Source: Clostridium sp. CAG:302 (GTDB taxonomy: Bacteria; Bacillota_I; Bacilli_A; RF39; UBA660). From it: DNA of 64,000 nucleotides. The translations under genes were made by a program, and so were the position numbers. The stretch is from NCBI GenBank assembly GCA_000431795.1, contig FR887373.1, positions 53,733 through 117,732 of the forward strand. The letters run 5' to 3'. Below, piece by piece: positions 1 to 8,890 of the stretch (positions are counted from its first letter, which is position 1; every line of letters begins with the position of its first letter). The notes beneath the pieces are model-generated. The model was not told the DNA's origin. It searched no databases and was given only the letters and a program-made list of their open reading frames with translations.

Positions 1-910
1 AAAGAGTGGACTTGGTAAAACGCATTTAATGCATGCTATTGGAAATTATATATTAGAAAATTCTAATAAAAAGGTACTTTATGTATCTAGTGAGCAGTTT
101 GTAAATGATTATATTTATGCGGTTAGAAACAATGAAAAAAATAGTTTTGATAGAATTGACTCGTTTAAAAACAAGTATCGTAATATTGATGTACTTATAA
201 TTGATGATATTCAGTTTTTGGGTAGTGCCACTAAAGGACAGGAAGAATTTTTCCATACCTTTAATGAATTACATGACTCTAATAAACAGATAATTATAGC
301 TTCAGATAGGTCAGTAGATGATCTGAAAATGCTAGAAAATAGGTTAATTACTAGATTTAACTGGGGTCTTACCGCAAATATAACACCACCTGATTTTAAT
401 TTAAGAGTGGACATTATTAAAAAGAAAATATCACATCAAGAAGCAGCGGAAGATATACCAATTGAAGTTATCGAGTATATAGCTAATATTAACGATTCTG
501 ATGTTAGACAGCTAGAGGGCGCTATTACAAGAGTATTTGCATATGCATCAATGATGAATAGAGGTATAATAAATCTTGATATAGCTATTGAAGCTCTTAA
601 AGATAAAGTATCAGAAAAAAGTGTCTATAAAAATGATGTTCATAGGATACAAAGAATAGTATGTGAATATTTTAAGATAGATATCGAAGATTTAAAAGGT
701 AAAAAAAGAAGTAAAGATGTCAATTATCCTAGACAAATAGCCATTTATTTATGTAGAAAGATGACTAGCGAATCATTTCCAAAGATGGGAACATATTTTG
801 GTGGTAGAGACCATTCCACAATTATCAGTGCATATCAAAAAATTGAGAACGACTTAAAGACAAATCCACAGCTTCAAATAGTAATAAATGAACTAAAAGA
901 AAAAATATAG
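1..910 (+). CDS. dnaA: Chromosomal replication initiator DnaA (5' end missing)
   Basis: DnaA is the AAA+ initiator that binds DnaA boxes and opens the origin. The window begins inside the gene, and the reading frame runs from base 2. The first residues are the Walker A motif (GLGKTH). Walker B with the DDIQF signature follows near residue 65 of the fragment. The C-terminal domain IV helix-turn-helix signature GRDHSTI is near residue 270. About 302 residues remain of a usual 440-450, so domains I and II are off the left edge. The stop codon overlaps a DnaA-box-like sequence, and dnaN follows after 131 bases. The identification is unambiguous. Confidence 0.98.
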   Translation, partial: KSGLGKTHLMHAIGNYILENSNKKVLYVSSEQFVNDYIYAVRNNEKNSFDRIDSFKNKYRNIDVLIIDDIQFLGSATKGQEEFFHTFNELHDSNKQIIIASDRSVDDLKMLENRLITRFNWGLTANITPPDFNLRVDIIKKKISHQEAAEDIPIEVIEYIANINDSDVRQLEGAITRVFAYASMMNRGIINLDIAIEALKDKVSEKSVYKNDVHRIQRIVCEYFKIDIEDLKGKKRSKDVNYPRQIAIYLCRKMTSESFPKMGTYFGGRDHSTIISAYQKIENDLKTNPQLQIVINELKEKI

Positions 911-1024
911 TGGATAAAAATAAAAATATCAACAGGTTTTGTTGATATAAAAAAGTATATAAAATAAGAGAAAAATAAAGATATCAACAATATCAACAGT
1001 ATAATAATAATAATTATAATAAAA
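909..1024. promoter_or_regulatory. DnaA-box-like cluster and AT-rich tract, candidate oriC unwinding region
   Basis: The dnaA-dnaN gap holds an inverted near-consensus box (AGTGGATAA, 909-917). It also holds an inverted pair ATATCAACA (926-934) and TGTTGATAT (940-948) separated by 5 bases, and two abutting direct copies of ATATCAACA (981-989, 990-998). A run of ATA/TAA triplets follows to about 1024. In Bacillus the DNA unwinding element with DnaA-trio repeats lies in the same gap, next to DnaA boxes. The site assignment is inferred from position and sequence. The boxes differ from TTATCCACA at two positions, mainly C to A in the middle. Confidence 0.6.
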
Positions 1025-1041
1025 GAAAGAGGATGATAAAA

Positions 1042-2157
1042 ATGAAATTCAAAGTAAAGAAAGAAATATTATTAGAAAGTTTAAATAATACTGCTAGAGC
1101 AATATCTACGAAAAATTTAATACCAATATTAACAGGTATAAAGTTTGAATTAAAAGAAGATGGTTTATATTTATATGCAAGTGATACTGATGTATCTATT
1201 AGATCATTTATATCAAAAGATAAATTAACAAGTACTAGTGAACTTGGTAGTATAGTAATTGGAGGTAAGTATATAGTAGAAATAATAAGAAAGTTACCAA
1301 ATACTGATATTTCTATTGAAGTAATTGATGGATATAAACTAATCGTTAGTACAGATAATACAGAATTTAACTTAAATGGTATCAATCCTAATGAATTTCC
1401 TAACTTAGATTTAGATGAGACTAAAGAGCCAATCGTAGTAAATAATGGAATATTTAAAGATATTATTAATCAAACTGTATTTGCTACTAGTCAAAGTGAA
1501 ACTAGACCTCTTCTTACCGGTATTAACTTTAAATTATCTGGTAATAGCTTTGAGATTTTAGCAACAGATTCTTATAGACTTGCTAGAAAGTATGTAGAAA
1601 TTGATAAAGATATTGAAAATGAAGTAAATATTGTGGTTCCTGGTAAAAACTTACTTGAACTTACAAAGATGTTAGATGATGATACTGCTAGTGTAGAAAT
1701 GCATTTATTTAGTAATAAGATATTATTTAAGTATAAAAATATTGTATTCTTATCTAGATTGTTATCTGGTACATATCCAACAACTTCAAATATTATTCCA
1801 AAAGATTTTAATATTGAATTAGAATGTAAATTTGATGATTTATTTAATATGATAGATAGAGCATCTCTTCTTACATCTGATAGAGAAAAGAATACTGTAA
1901 AACTTACATTAACTAAGGATGAACTTATGATTTCTTCAAATAGTCCTGAAATAGGTAGAGTAGAAGAAAAGATGAATATTAGTTCTGATAAAGAAATTAA
2001 TATATCATTTAGTTCAAAATTTATGCTTGATGCTATTAAAAGTTTTAACAAAGAAAAGGTTGTTCTTTGTATGAATAATGATAGTTCTCCTATTGTTATT
2101 AAGAATAATGAGGATAGCTCTTTAGTACAATTGGTACTTCCTATAAAAACTTGTTAA
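1042..2157 (+). CDS. dnaN: DNA polymerase III sliding clamp, beta subunit
   Basis: This is the ring-shaped processivity clamp that tethers polymerase III and other repair proteins to DNA. The 371-residue product has the three-fold clamp layout, beginning MKFKVKKE and ending with the short VLPIKTC tail typical of DnaN. An in-frame ATG at 1033 lies inside the Shine-Dalgarno stretch AAAGAGG, so the ATG at 1042, about 9 bases downstream of it, is preferred. The gene follows dnaA directly, as in most Bacillota, and ends in a strong terminator. The Y-family polymerase further along the window carries a clamp-binding QLSLF motif that would dock on this protein. Confidence 0.97.
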   Translation: MKFKVKKEILLESLNNTARAISTKNLIPILTGIKFELKEDGLYLYASDTDVSIRSFISKDKLTSTSELGSIVIGGKYIVEIIRKLPNTDISIEVIDGYKLIVSTDNTEFNLNGINPNEFPNLDLDETKEPIVVNNGIFKDIINQTVFATSQSETRPLLTGINFKLSGNSFEILATDSYRLARKYVEIDKDIENEVNIVVPGKNLLELTKMLDDDTASVEMHLFSNKILFKYKNIVFLSRLLSGTYPTTSNIIPKDFNIELECKFDDLFNMIDRASLLTSDREKNTVKLTLTKDELMISSNSPEIGRVEEKMNISSDKEINISFSSKFMLDAIKSFNKEKVVLCMNNDSSPIVIKNNEDSSLVQLVLPIKTC

Positions 2158-2174
2158 TAAATAAAAATATTAGA

Positions 2175-2202
2175 AAAACTCTCATCATGAGAGTTTTTTT
2201 TG
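2175..2202 (+). terminator. Rho-independent terminator after dnaN
   Basis: ACTCTCAT and ATGAGAGT flank a single C and are extended by A/T pairs. A run of eight T follows. It ends the dnaA-dnaN unit. Confidence 0.9.
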
Positions 2203-2224
2203 TATCCACAATTAATGTTGATAT
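2202..2224. promoter_or_regulatory. Inverted DnaA-box-like pair with 5-base spacer
   Basis: GTATCCACA (2202-2210) and TGTTGATAT (2216-2224, inverted) are separated by attaa. This 9-5-9 inverted geometry equals that at 926-948 and at 49213-49235. GTATCCACA matches the Bacillus DnaA box TTATCCACA at 8 of 9 positions. It lies directly behind the dnaN terminator, so it could control initiation or dnaA-dnaN expression. Confidence 0.5.
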
Positions 2225-2285
2225 AAAATAAAGATACTATAGTGAATTCTAAATCAAATATTTCGTAAGGGCTTATATAGGTGAA

Positions 2286-2362
2286 TATGGCTGATATACT
2301 ATTTTGAGCCAATATTTTGGCTCAAAATAACATTGTAAGACTAAAAAATCAGGCTTACAATG
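2286..2362. repeat. Twin-hairpin intergenic element, copy A
   Basis: The conserved lead string ATGGCTGATA precedes two near-adjacent hairpins. Hairpin 1 (2300-2329) has a perfect 13 bp stem with a 4-base loop. Hairpin 2 (2331-2362) has arms CATTGTAAG and CTTACAATG, then an A.G mismatch and a C-G pair. The element lies between the dnaN terminator and comK. Other copies are at 21149, 21293, 34065, 40890 and 49829. Neither hairpin is followed by a T run, so they are not simple terminators. Confidence 0.6.
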
Positions 2363-2387
2363 CAATTATAATAAAAAAATACTTTTG

Positions 2388-2416
2388 TCGACATATTTCA
2401 ACAAAATTCGACATAT
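2388..2416. promoter_or_regulatory. Direct repeat TCGACATAT upstream of comK
   Basis: TCGACATAT occurs at 2388-2396 and again at 2408-2416, exactly 20 bases apart, which is about two helical turns. A TAATAT that could be a -10 element follows at 2427-2432. The arrangement suggests an operator or activator site for the following gene. The bound protein is unknown. Confidence 0.4.
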
Positions 2417-2467
2417 CTTTATGCTTTAATATTTTTCACATATTTTATATGTGGAAGGGGGGTAATT

Positions 2468-2929
2468 ATGAGGGATTATGTTATTAATGAAGAACTTTTA
2501 TGTTTTACCCAAGATACTATAGAAAAAGATAATATTTTAGTTATAGAAAAGTCTAAAAGATTAACTTTTAAGGGTAATTCACTAAAGTTTTTACGAAGAT
2601 GCTGTTTCTGCTACGGACATTCTTATAATATTCAAAGACAATTTGTAATAGATCATTTTAATTATTATATTAAAACTCCTATTATATTATCTGAATATAA
2701 TAAAATAATATTATTTCCTACGGCGTCTCCAGAATCTAACAAGTGTATTTGGCTTTCTTATAATAATATTGAAAGATATGTAGAAGCTGAAAAAAACTAT
2801 ACAGAAATTTATTTTAAAGGTGGAAAAGTATTAAAAATTAGAGCTCCGTATACTACTATTGACAATCAAATTACTAAGTGTATTAAGATAGAAAAATTAC
2901 TTAATAGTCTACAATATACAGAAATGTAA
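2468..2929 (+). CDS. comK: ComK-family competence transcription factor
   Basis: ComK is the master activator of DNA-uptake genes in Bacillus. The 153-residue product shows the family core: a CCFCYGHSY segment near residue 45 (Bacillus SCRFFGSSY), then TPIILSEYNKIILFPTASP near 75, KCIWLSYNNI near 95, and a conserved FKGGKVLKIRAPY-type strand. It is shorter than Bacillus ComK (about 190 residues) and lacks the C-terminal tail tied there to MecA/ClpC control. A strong GGAAGGGGGG ribosome site precedes it. It sits between dnaN and recF, where Bacillus has yaaA. The family call is by recalled motif similarity, and a competence role is inference. Confidence 0.82.
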   Translation: MRDYVINEELLCFTQDTIEKDNILVIEKSKRLTFKGNSLKFLRRCCFCYGHSYNIQRQFVIDHFNYYIKTPIILSEYNKIILFPTASPESNKCIWLSYNNIERYVEAEKNYTEIYFKGGKVLKIRAPYTTIDNQITKCIKIEKLLNSLQYTEM

Positions 2930-2950
2930 TTATGTCTTAAAAAATAAGGA

Positions 2951-2982
2951 AAAAAAGGCAAAAAATAGCCTCTTTTTCTTTT
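2951..2982 (+). terminator. Weak terminator after comK
   Basis: AGGC (2956-2959) pairs with GCCT (2968-2971), flanked by an A run on the left and a T-rich run on the right. The GC stem is only 4 bp, so termination may be partial. Confidence 0.45.
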
Positions 2983-3001
2983 AAAAATAAGATATTTATG
3001 A

Positions 3002-3007
3002 TATAAT
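3002..3007 (+). promoter_or_regulatory. Candidate -10 element for recF-gyrB-gyrA
   Basis: TATAAT lies 66 bases before the recF start, behind the comK terminator. No convincing -35 hexamer is visible at 17 bases. A leader of about 60 bases would separate it from the AGAGG ribosome site of recF. Confidence 0.4.
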
Positions 3008-3072
3008 TATGTATGTATAGGGATACATGAGTAGATTAATTATTTAACTACGAGCAAAAAAGAGGCTGTAAA

Positions 3073-4191
3073 ATGAAAATTACAAAAATGACATTAAAAA
3101 AATATCGTAATTATGATAATTTAGAAATTAGTTTTAATGATAATTTAAATATTATTATTGGGGACAATGCTCAAGGTAAAACTAATTTATTAGAATCTAT
3201 TTATGTTCTTGGTGTTACTAGATCATTTTTATCTGGTAATGACAGAAATCTTATTAAATTTGAAAATAAGGCTTCTTTAATAAAAGGTGAAGTTATTACT
3301 AATGATGGAAAATTTAATTTGGAAGTTTTGATTAACGAAAATGGTAAGGTAGTTAAAGTCAATAGCAAAGAAATAAAAAAACTTAGTGATTATATATCGT
3401 TACTTAATGTTATTGTATTTAATTCTGATAGTATAAGAATATTTAAAGATAGTCCAAATTCTCGAAGAAAATACTTTAATATTGAAATTAGTCAAATTAA
3501 TAAGAAATATTTAAAGTTACTTAGTGATTATAATACTATATTAAGACAGAGAAATGAATTTCTTAAGGTTATTAATATTAATAAGGAAAAAGATATGATG
3601 TATTTAAGTATATTAAATGAAAAATATGCACTTTTATCCTTAGAAATATATAACTATCGAAAGAAATTTATTGATGATATTAATATGTATTTGGGCAATT
3701 CTTTTAAATATATTGCTGGATACGATAATTTAGTAATTAAATATGCTTCTAATTTTAGTAATTTTGATAATAAAACTTTTTTAGAAAAACTAAATGATAA
3801 TTTAAATAGAGATATTCAATATAAAATGACTTTAATTGGACCCAATAGAGATGATTTTTATTTTTTATTAGGTGATAAAAATTTATCATTATATGGTAGC
3901 CAAGGACAAATTAGAAGTGCTGTTTTAGCTCTTAAACTATCAGAAGTTAAGTTATTTAATAATATTACAGGCGATACACCAATACTTTTACTTGATGATA
4001 TGTTTAGTGAATTAGATATAAATAAGAGAAATAATATTTTAAAATATTTAGATCGTAATATACAAACTATAATTACTACGACAGATATTAAGAATATTAA
4101 TGAAAAAATAAAAGAAAAAGCTAATGTTTATGAAATAAAAGAAGGAAAAATTATTTCCCGGGAAATAATTTCCAAGCAGGAAGGTGATTAA
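3073..4191 (+). CDS. recF: DNA replication and repair protein RecF
   Basis: RecF is an SMC-like ATPase that helps load RecA at gaps through RecFOR. The 372-residue product has Walker [10 protein letters not shown] near residue 31, an ABC-type signature around [10 protein letters not shown] near 277, and Walker [12 protein letters not shown] near 308, which is typical length and order. AGAGG precedes the start. gyrB follows after 2 bases, so the two are probably co-transcribed and translationally coupled. A 24-bp palindrome containing the Noc-binding consensus is embedded in the last codons (4148-4171). RecR, the partner protein, is encoded at 12.5 kb. Confidence 0.97.
   Translation: MKITKMTLKKYRNYDNLEISFNDNLNIIIGDNAQGKTNLLESIYVLGVTRSFLSGNDRNLIKFENKASLIKGEVITNDGKFNLEVLINENGKVVKVNSKEIKKLSDYISLLNVIVFNSDSIRIFKDSPNSRRKYFNIEISQINKKYLKLLSDYNTILRQRNEFLKVININKEKDMMYLSILNEKYALLSLEIYNYRKKFIDDINMYLGNSFKYIAGYDNLVIKYASNFSNFDNKTFLEKLNDNLNRDIQYKMTLIGPNRDDFYFLLGDKNLSLYGSQGQIRSAVLALKLSEVKLFNNITGDTPILLLDDMFSELDINKRNNILKYLDRNIQTIITTTDIKNINEKIKEKANVYEIKEGKIISREIISKQEGD
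4150..4169. promoter_or_regulatory. Noc-type binding site (NBS) within recF
   Basis: ATTATTTCCCGGGAAATAAT is a perfect palindrome containing ATTTCCCGGGAAAT, the site reported for the Bacillus nucleoid-occlusion protein Noc. It extends to 24 bp (4148-4171). It is encoded within the C-terminal codons of recF. Further copies are at 8767 and, with one change, at 11636. Confidence 0.75.
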
Positions 4192-4193
4192 AT

Positions 4194-6116
4194 ATGAATA
4201 ATGAACATTATGATGCATCGGACATACAAGTTCTTGAAGGACTAGAAGCAGTTAGAAAAAGACCAGGTATGTATATAGGAACTACTGATATTAAAGGATT
4301 ACATCATTTAGTATGGGAAATAGTAGATAATTCTATAGATGAGGCTTTAGCAGGATATTGTAAAAATATAGAAGTTGTTATAAATAAGGACAACTCTGTT
4401 ACTGTAAAGGATGATGGTAGAGGTATACCAGTTGATATTCATCCGAAAACTGGAAAGTCCACTGTTGAAACAGTATATACAGTACTTCATGCAGGTGGTA
4501 AATTTGGCGGTGGTGGATACAAAGTATCTGGTGGATTACATGGTGTTGGTGCCTCTGTAGTTAATGCATTAAGTAAATGGGTAGAAGTAAAGGTTTATAA
4601 AAATGGTAAAGTTTATTTCATTAGATTTGAAGATGGTGGTCATACTGTAGCTCCATTAAAAGTTATAGATGAATGCTCTCCTGATAGAACTGGTACTACA
4701 GTTACATTTAAGCCAGATCCTACTATATTTGATAGTGATATTTATGATTATGAAATACTTAAAGTAAGAATTAGAGAATTAGCATTTTTAAATAAAGGAC
4801 TTTGTATTACTTTACGTGACGATAGAGATGATGAAGATACTACTGGTGAGAAATTCTTGTATGAAGGTGGTATTAGTGAATATGTAAGATTCATAAATAA
4901 AGGAAAAACCCCTTTACATGACGATATTATTCATCTTACTGGTGAAGAAGATGGTGTTATGTTTGAGGTTGCAATGCAATATAACACTAGTTATAATGAT
5001 AATATCTATTCATTTGTTAATAATATCAATACTCATGACGGTGGCACTCACGAGGAAGGTGTTAGAAGAGCTTTAACTAGAGTTATTAATAGTTATGCTA
5101 GAAAAAACAATTTACTTAAAGAAAAAGACGATTCTTTAACTGGCGATGATGTTAAAGAAGGCTTAACAATGATTATTTCTTGTAAACATCCTAATCCGCA
5201 ATTTGAAGGTCAAACAAAGGGAAGACTTGGTAACTCTGAAGTTAGAAAACTTGCTGATAGTGTCTTCTCACAAGGATTTGAAAGATTTTTATTAGAACAT
5301 CCAGAAGATGCAAAGATAATAGTAAATAAGGCTTTACTTGCTTGTAGGGCTAGAAACGCTGCGAGAAAAGCAAGAGAAATTACTAGAAAAACTGATTTAT
5401 CTACTACTAATTTCTTTGGTAAATTGTCTGATTGCAAAAGTAAAGACCCTAAGGTATCTGAAATATTTATAGTCGAGGGAGATAGTGCTGGTGGATCCGC
5501 TAAAAAGGGAAGAGATTCTATGACACAGGCTATTTTACCACTTAGAGGTAAAATTCTTAATGTCGAAAAAGCTAGATTAGACAAGGCATTATCAAATGAA
5601 GAAATTAGAACTATTATAACTGCGTTTGGAACTGGTATAGGTGAAGAATTTGATTTATCTAAACTTAGATATGATAAAATTATTATAATGACTGATGCTG
5701 ATGTTGATGGATCACATATTAGAGTTCTTCTTCTAACATTATTTTATAGATTCTTTAAACCAATTGTTGAAGCAGGTCATGTTTATGCTGCTCAACCTCC
5801 ATTATTTAGAATAATGCATGGAAAAACAAGAAGATATGTACTTGATGAGAAAGAAAAGGAAGCATATTTAGCAACTCTTCCTGAAAACGTAAGAAATCGT
5901 GCTGAGATAGCTCGTATGAAAGGTTTAGGAGAGATGGATGCAGAAGAATTAAATGAAACTACTATGGACATTAATAAGAGAATATTGCGTAGAATAACTG
6001 TTGATGATTGTGTATCTGCTGATGCTATATTTGAAAAATTAATGGGTGATGATGTAGAACCTAGAAGGGCATTTATTGAAGAAAATGCTAGATATGTTAA
6101 AAATCTTGATATTTAG
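4194..6116 (+). CDS. gyrB: DNA gyrase subunit B
   Basis: GyrB is the ATPase half of gyrase, which introduces negative supercoils. The 640-residue protein has the GHKL ATP-binding fold with [10 protein letters not shown] near residue 40 and DDGRGIP near 80. The [19 protein letters not shown] lid is near 105. The TOPRIM domain has EGDSAGGSA near 428 and DADVDGSHI near 503. The C-terminal YVKNLDI is the usual GyrA-contact end. It starts 2 bases after recF and is followed by gyrA after an AGGAGG site. The resistance-determining segment near 428-450 looks wild type by eye. Confidence 0.98.
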   Translation: MNNEHYDASDIQVLEGLEAVRKRPGMYIGTTDIKGLHHLVWEIVDNSIDEALAGYCKNIEVVINKDNSVTVKDDGRGIPVDIHPKTGKSTVETVYTVLHAGGKFGGGGYKVSGGLHGVGASVVNALSKWVEVKVYKNGKVYFIRFEDGGHTVAPLKVIDECSPDRTGTTVTFKPDPTIFDSDIYDYEILKVRIRELAFLNKGLCITLRDDRDDEDTTGEKFLYEGGISEYVRFINKGKTPLHDDIIHLTGEEDGVMFEVAMQYNTSYNDNIYSFVNNINTHDGGTHEEGVRRALTRVINSYARKNNLLKEKDDSLTGDDVKEGLTMIISCKHPNPQFEGQTKGRLGNSEVRKLADSVFSQGFERFLLEHPEDAKIIVNKALLACRARNAARKAREITRKTDLSTTNFFGKLSDCKSKDPKVSEIFIVEGDSAGGSAKKGRDSMTQAILPLRGKILNVEKARLDKALSNEEIRTIITAFGTGIGEEFDLSKLRYDKIIIMTDADVDGSHIRVLLLTLFYRFFKPIVEAGHVYAAQPPLFRIMHGKTRRYVLDEKEKEAYLATLPENVRNRAEIARMKGLGEMDAEELNETTMDINKRILRRITVDDCVSADAIFEKLMGDDVEPRRAFIEENARYVKNLDI

Positions 6117-6127
6117 GAGGTTATATT

Positions 6128-8737
6128 ATGGAAAATGAAAATATTAAAAATGATAATAATGATATTAATGAACTTGTTGATAGAGCAATGAATGATATTA
6201 ATCAAGCCGATAAAAATGAAGAATCTAAAGATGAAACTGCTGAAAATTCTGAAATAGAAGAAGATAATTTTAATGGTGATTTTCATGAAAAGGATAGTAG
6301 CACTGCAAATGACATTGTTTCTGAGGTTAAGGATTCATTTATTGACTACTCTATGAGTGTTATTACATCAAGAGCTATTCCTGACCTTAGAGATGGTTTA
6401 AAACCTGTTCATAGAAGAATTTTATGGTCCATGTATGAAGAAGGTAATACTCCTGATAAACCTCATAAAAAATCTGCTACTACTGTTGGTTATGTTATGG
6501 GACATTATCATCCTCATGGTGATAGTTCTATATATGAAGCAATGGTTCGTTTGGCACAAGACTTTAATGAAAGATATATGTTAGTTGATGGTCATGGTAA
6601 TTTTGGTAATATTGAGGGTGATGGAGCTGCTGCATATCGTTACACAGAAGCAAGATTATCTAAAATTTCACTTGAACTTATTAGAGATATTAATAAAAAT
6701 ACTGTTGATATGGATGATAACTTTGATGAGACTAGTAAAGAACCAAGGGTATTACCAAGTAGATTTCCTAATATACTAGTTAATGGTTCAATGGGTATAG
6801 CGGTTGGTATGGCCACAAATATTCCTCCACATAATTTGGGTGAAGTAATTGATGGTTGTGTTGCATATATTGATAATCATGATATAGATACTTTAGGACT
6901 TATGGAATATGTCAAAGGACCTGATTTTCCTACTGGTGGTATTATACTTGGTAATTCTGGTATAAGAAAAGCATATGAAACTGGAAGAGGTTCTATTACT
7001 ATTCGTAGTAGAGCTGAAATTGAAGAACACAATAATCATAATACTATAGTTATTACTGAAGTTCCTTATGGTGTAAATACAATGGAACTTAAAAATAAGG
7101 TTGCTGAACTTGTTAGGGATAAGGTAATAGATGGTATATCTGACTATCATACTGACTTAAAGGATGGAGTTAAAATTACTATTACTTTGAAGAGGGATGC
7201 TAATCCACAAGTTGTACTTAATAATTTGTATAAGCATACTAATTTTCAGATTTCTTATGGTATTATATTTTTAATGCTTGATCAAGGCGTTCCTAAAACT
7301 TTAGGATTAAAGGATATTATTTCTAAATACATTGATCATCAGAAAGAAGTTATTATTAGAAGAACTAGATTTGATTTGGATAAAGATGAAAGAAGAGTTC
7401 ATATTTTAGAGGGTTATAAGATAGCACAAGATAATATTGATGAAGTTATTAAAATAATAAAGACCGCTAAAAGTGATGTTGAAGCTAAGGAAAAATTGAT
7501 GAGCCGATTTGCTTTATCCGAAGTTCAAACTGATGCTATATTGGAATTAAAACTACGTCGTTTGACTGGAATGGAAAGAGAAAAAATAGAGGCTGAACTT
7601 GCTGATTTACTTCTTGAAATAGAAGAATTGAAGTCTATACTTGCTTCTGAAGAAAAAGTTCTTAATATAATTAAGAAGGAATTATTAGAAATTAAGAGTA
7701 GATATGCTGATGAAAGAAGAACTCATATTGATATGACTGCTGTTGAGTATATTGAGGATGAAAGTTTAATTCCTGAAGATATGATTGTTGTTACTTTAAC
7801 TAAGAAAGGTTATATTAAAAGATTATCTGCTTCTACTTATAAGACACAACATAGAGGCGGTGTTGGTATTAAGGGTATGTCTACTAATGATGAAGACTTT
7901 GTTGAACAAATTCTTAATTGTTCTACGCATGATTATGTCTTATTCTTTACTAATATGGGTAAAGTTTATAGAGTTAAGGGTTATAAGATTCCTGAATATA
8001 GTAGACAATCTAAGGGATTACCTATTATTAATTTACTTAACTTAGAACAGGGTGAGTATGTTACTGCCTTACTTAATGGCTCTAATGATAGCGAAGATAA
8101 GTATTTGGTATTTGCTACTAAAAGTGGTTTGATTAAGAGAACTGATTTGGCTGAATTTTATAATATTAGAACTAATGGTAAGAGATTTATTACTTTAAGG
8201 GATGACGATGAACTTATTTCTGTTAAAGGAACTACTGGCGATAATGATATTTTAATGGCTTCTTCTAATGGTAGAATGGTAAGATTTAATGAAAATTCTA
8301 TTAGAGTTATGGGAAGAGGCGCTTCTGGTGTTAGAGGTATTAATTTAGATGGTGGTTTCCTTGTTGGTATGGAAGTTGTTAAACCTGATGAAGATGTTCT
8401 TGTTATTAGTGAATATGGATATGGTAAAAAGACTCCTATTGAAGAATATAGAATAACTAATAGGGGTGGTAAAGGTGTTAAAACTATTAACATTACTGAG
8501 AAGAATGGTTCTATTGTTTCATTTAAGACTGTTACTGATGATAAAGACTTGATAATTATTACCGATACTGGTATGATTATTAGATTGGCTGTTGATAAGA
8601 TTTCTAGAATGAGTAGGGTTACTCAAGGTGTAAGACTTATAAACCTTAAAGATGATACTAAGGTTAGTGGAACTGCTATTGTTGATAAGGATGATGAAGA
8701 ACAGGCTTCAGAAGATAATAATTTAAAGAGTGAATAA
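6128..8737 (+). CDS. gyrA: DNA gyrase subunit A with acidic N-terminal extension
   Basis: GyrA is the breakage-reunion subunit of gyrase. The core begins near residue 63 (VKDSFIDYSMSVITSRAIPD). The catalytic tyrosine lies in AAYRYTEARL near 172. The quinolone-determining HPHGDSSIYE is near 128 and keeps the susceptible-type serine and glutamate. The C-terminal beta-pinwheel follows, with a GyrA-box-like QRGG sequence shown here as QHRGGVGIKG near 576. The first 60 or so residues are an unusual Asn/Asp/Glu-rich extension. The start is fixed by AGGAGG just upstream, so the extension appears real. The C-terminal tail is also acidic. Confidence 0.97.
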   Translation: MENENIKNDNNDINELVDRAMNDINQADKNEESKDETAENSEIEEDNFNGDFHEKDSSTANDIVSEVKDSFIDYSMSVITSRAIPDLRDGLKPVHRRILWSMYEEGNTPDKPHKKSATTVGYVMGHYHPHGDSSIYEAMVRLAQDFNERYMLVDGHGNFGNIEGDGAAAYRYTEARLSKISLELIRDINKNTVDMDDNFDETSKEPRVLPSRFPNILVNGSMGIAVGMATNIPPHNLGEVIDGCVAYIDNHDIDTLGLMEYVKGPDFPTGGIILGNSGIRKAYETGRGSITIRSRAEIEEHNNHNTIVITEVPYGVNTMELKNKVAELVRDKVIDGISDYHTDLKDGVKITITLKRDANPQVVLNNLYKHTNFQISYGIIFLMLDQGVPKTLGLKDIISKYIDHQKEVIIRRTRFDLDKDERRVHILEGYKIAQDNIDEVIKIIKTAKSDVEAKEKLMSRFALSEVQTDAILELKLRRLTGMEREKIEAELADLLLEIEELKSILASEEKVLNIIKKELLEIKSRYADERRTHIDMTAVEYIEDESLIPEDMIVVTLTKKGYIKRLSASTYKTQHRGGVGIKGMSTNDEDFVEQILNCSTHDYVLFFTNMGKVYRVKGYKIPEYSRQSKGLPIINLLNLEQGEYVTALLNGSNDSEDKYLVFATKSGLIKRTDLAEFYNIRTNGKRFITLRDDDELISVKGTTGDNDILMASSNGRMVRFNENSIRVMGRGASGVRGINLDGGFLVGMEVVKPDEDVLVISEYGYGKKTPIEEYRITNRGGKGVKTINITEKNGSIVSFKTVTDDKDLIIITDTGMIIRLAVDKISRMSRVTQGVRLINLKDDTKVSGTAIVDKDDEEQASEDNNLKSE

Positions 8738-8760
8738 AAGTAATTATTTACTCTTTTTTT
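8725..8760 (+). terminator. Terminator after gyrA
   Basis: AAAGAGT (8725-8731) pairs with ACTCTTT (8750-8756), with further A/T pairs inside the stem. A T run follows. The left arm lies in the last gyrA codons. Confidence 0.75.
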
Positions 8761-8766
8761 ATGTAT

Positions 8767-8786
8767 ATTATTTCCCGGGAAATAAT
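8767..8786. promoter_or_regulatory. Noc-type binding site (NBS), intergenic
   Basis: This is the same 20-base perfect palindrome as at 4150, ATTATTTCCCGGGAAATAAT. Here it is in non-coding DNA just behind the gyrA terminator and 187 bases before the first parS site. An exact 20-base recurrence outside coding constraint supports a protein-binding site. Confidence 0.75.
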
Positions 8787-8810
8787 TATTACTTGAAATG
8801 ATAAAATATC

Positions 8811-8840
8811 AGTAGTAGCAAACAAATGTTTGCTACTACT
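8811..8840. repeat. Perfect inverted repeat upstream of the SRP RNA promoter
   Basis: AGTAGTAGCAAACA (8811-8824) and its exact complement (8827-8840) flank two A bases. There is no T run, so it is not an ordinary terminator. It lies 15 bases before the -35 of the SRP RNA promoter and could be an operator or cruciform-forming site. It lacks the mismatch seen in the twin-hairpin family. Confidence 0.6.
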
Positions 8841-8855
8841 GTTCACTTACTAAAC

Positions 8856-8884
8856 TTGCATTTTTGTTAGAAATATGATATAGT
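8856..8884 (+). promoter_or_regulatory. SigA-type promoter of the SRP RNA
   Basis: TTGCAT (8856-8861), a 17-base spacer and TATAGT (8879-8884). The predicted start is close to 8891, where the RNA's terminal helix begins. Confidence 0.75.
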
Positions 8885-8890
8885 GTTGTT

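Noticed and set aside
2300..2362. Twin hairpins as ordinary terminators
   Set aside because: Upstream genes next to copies A, B and C already have clear terminators with T runs. The twin hairpins lack T runs, and some are inverted in orientation.
4148..4171. The recF and dnaX palindromes as chance codon repeats (IISREII/IISQEII)
   Set aside because: The same 20-base palindrome occurs in non-coding DNA at 8767, so peptide constraint cannot explain all copies. The dnaX copy remains less certain.
5210..5584. Long minus-strand open frames inside gyrB and many other genes (for example 1572-2051, 35293-35691, 8158-8493)
   Set aside because: They are antisense shadows of well-supported genes, a common effect of the biased codons in this genome.
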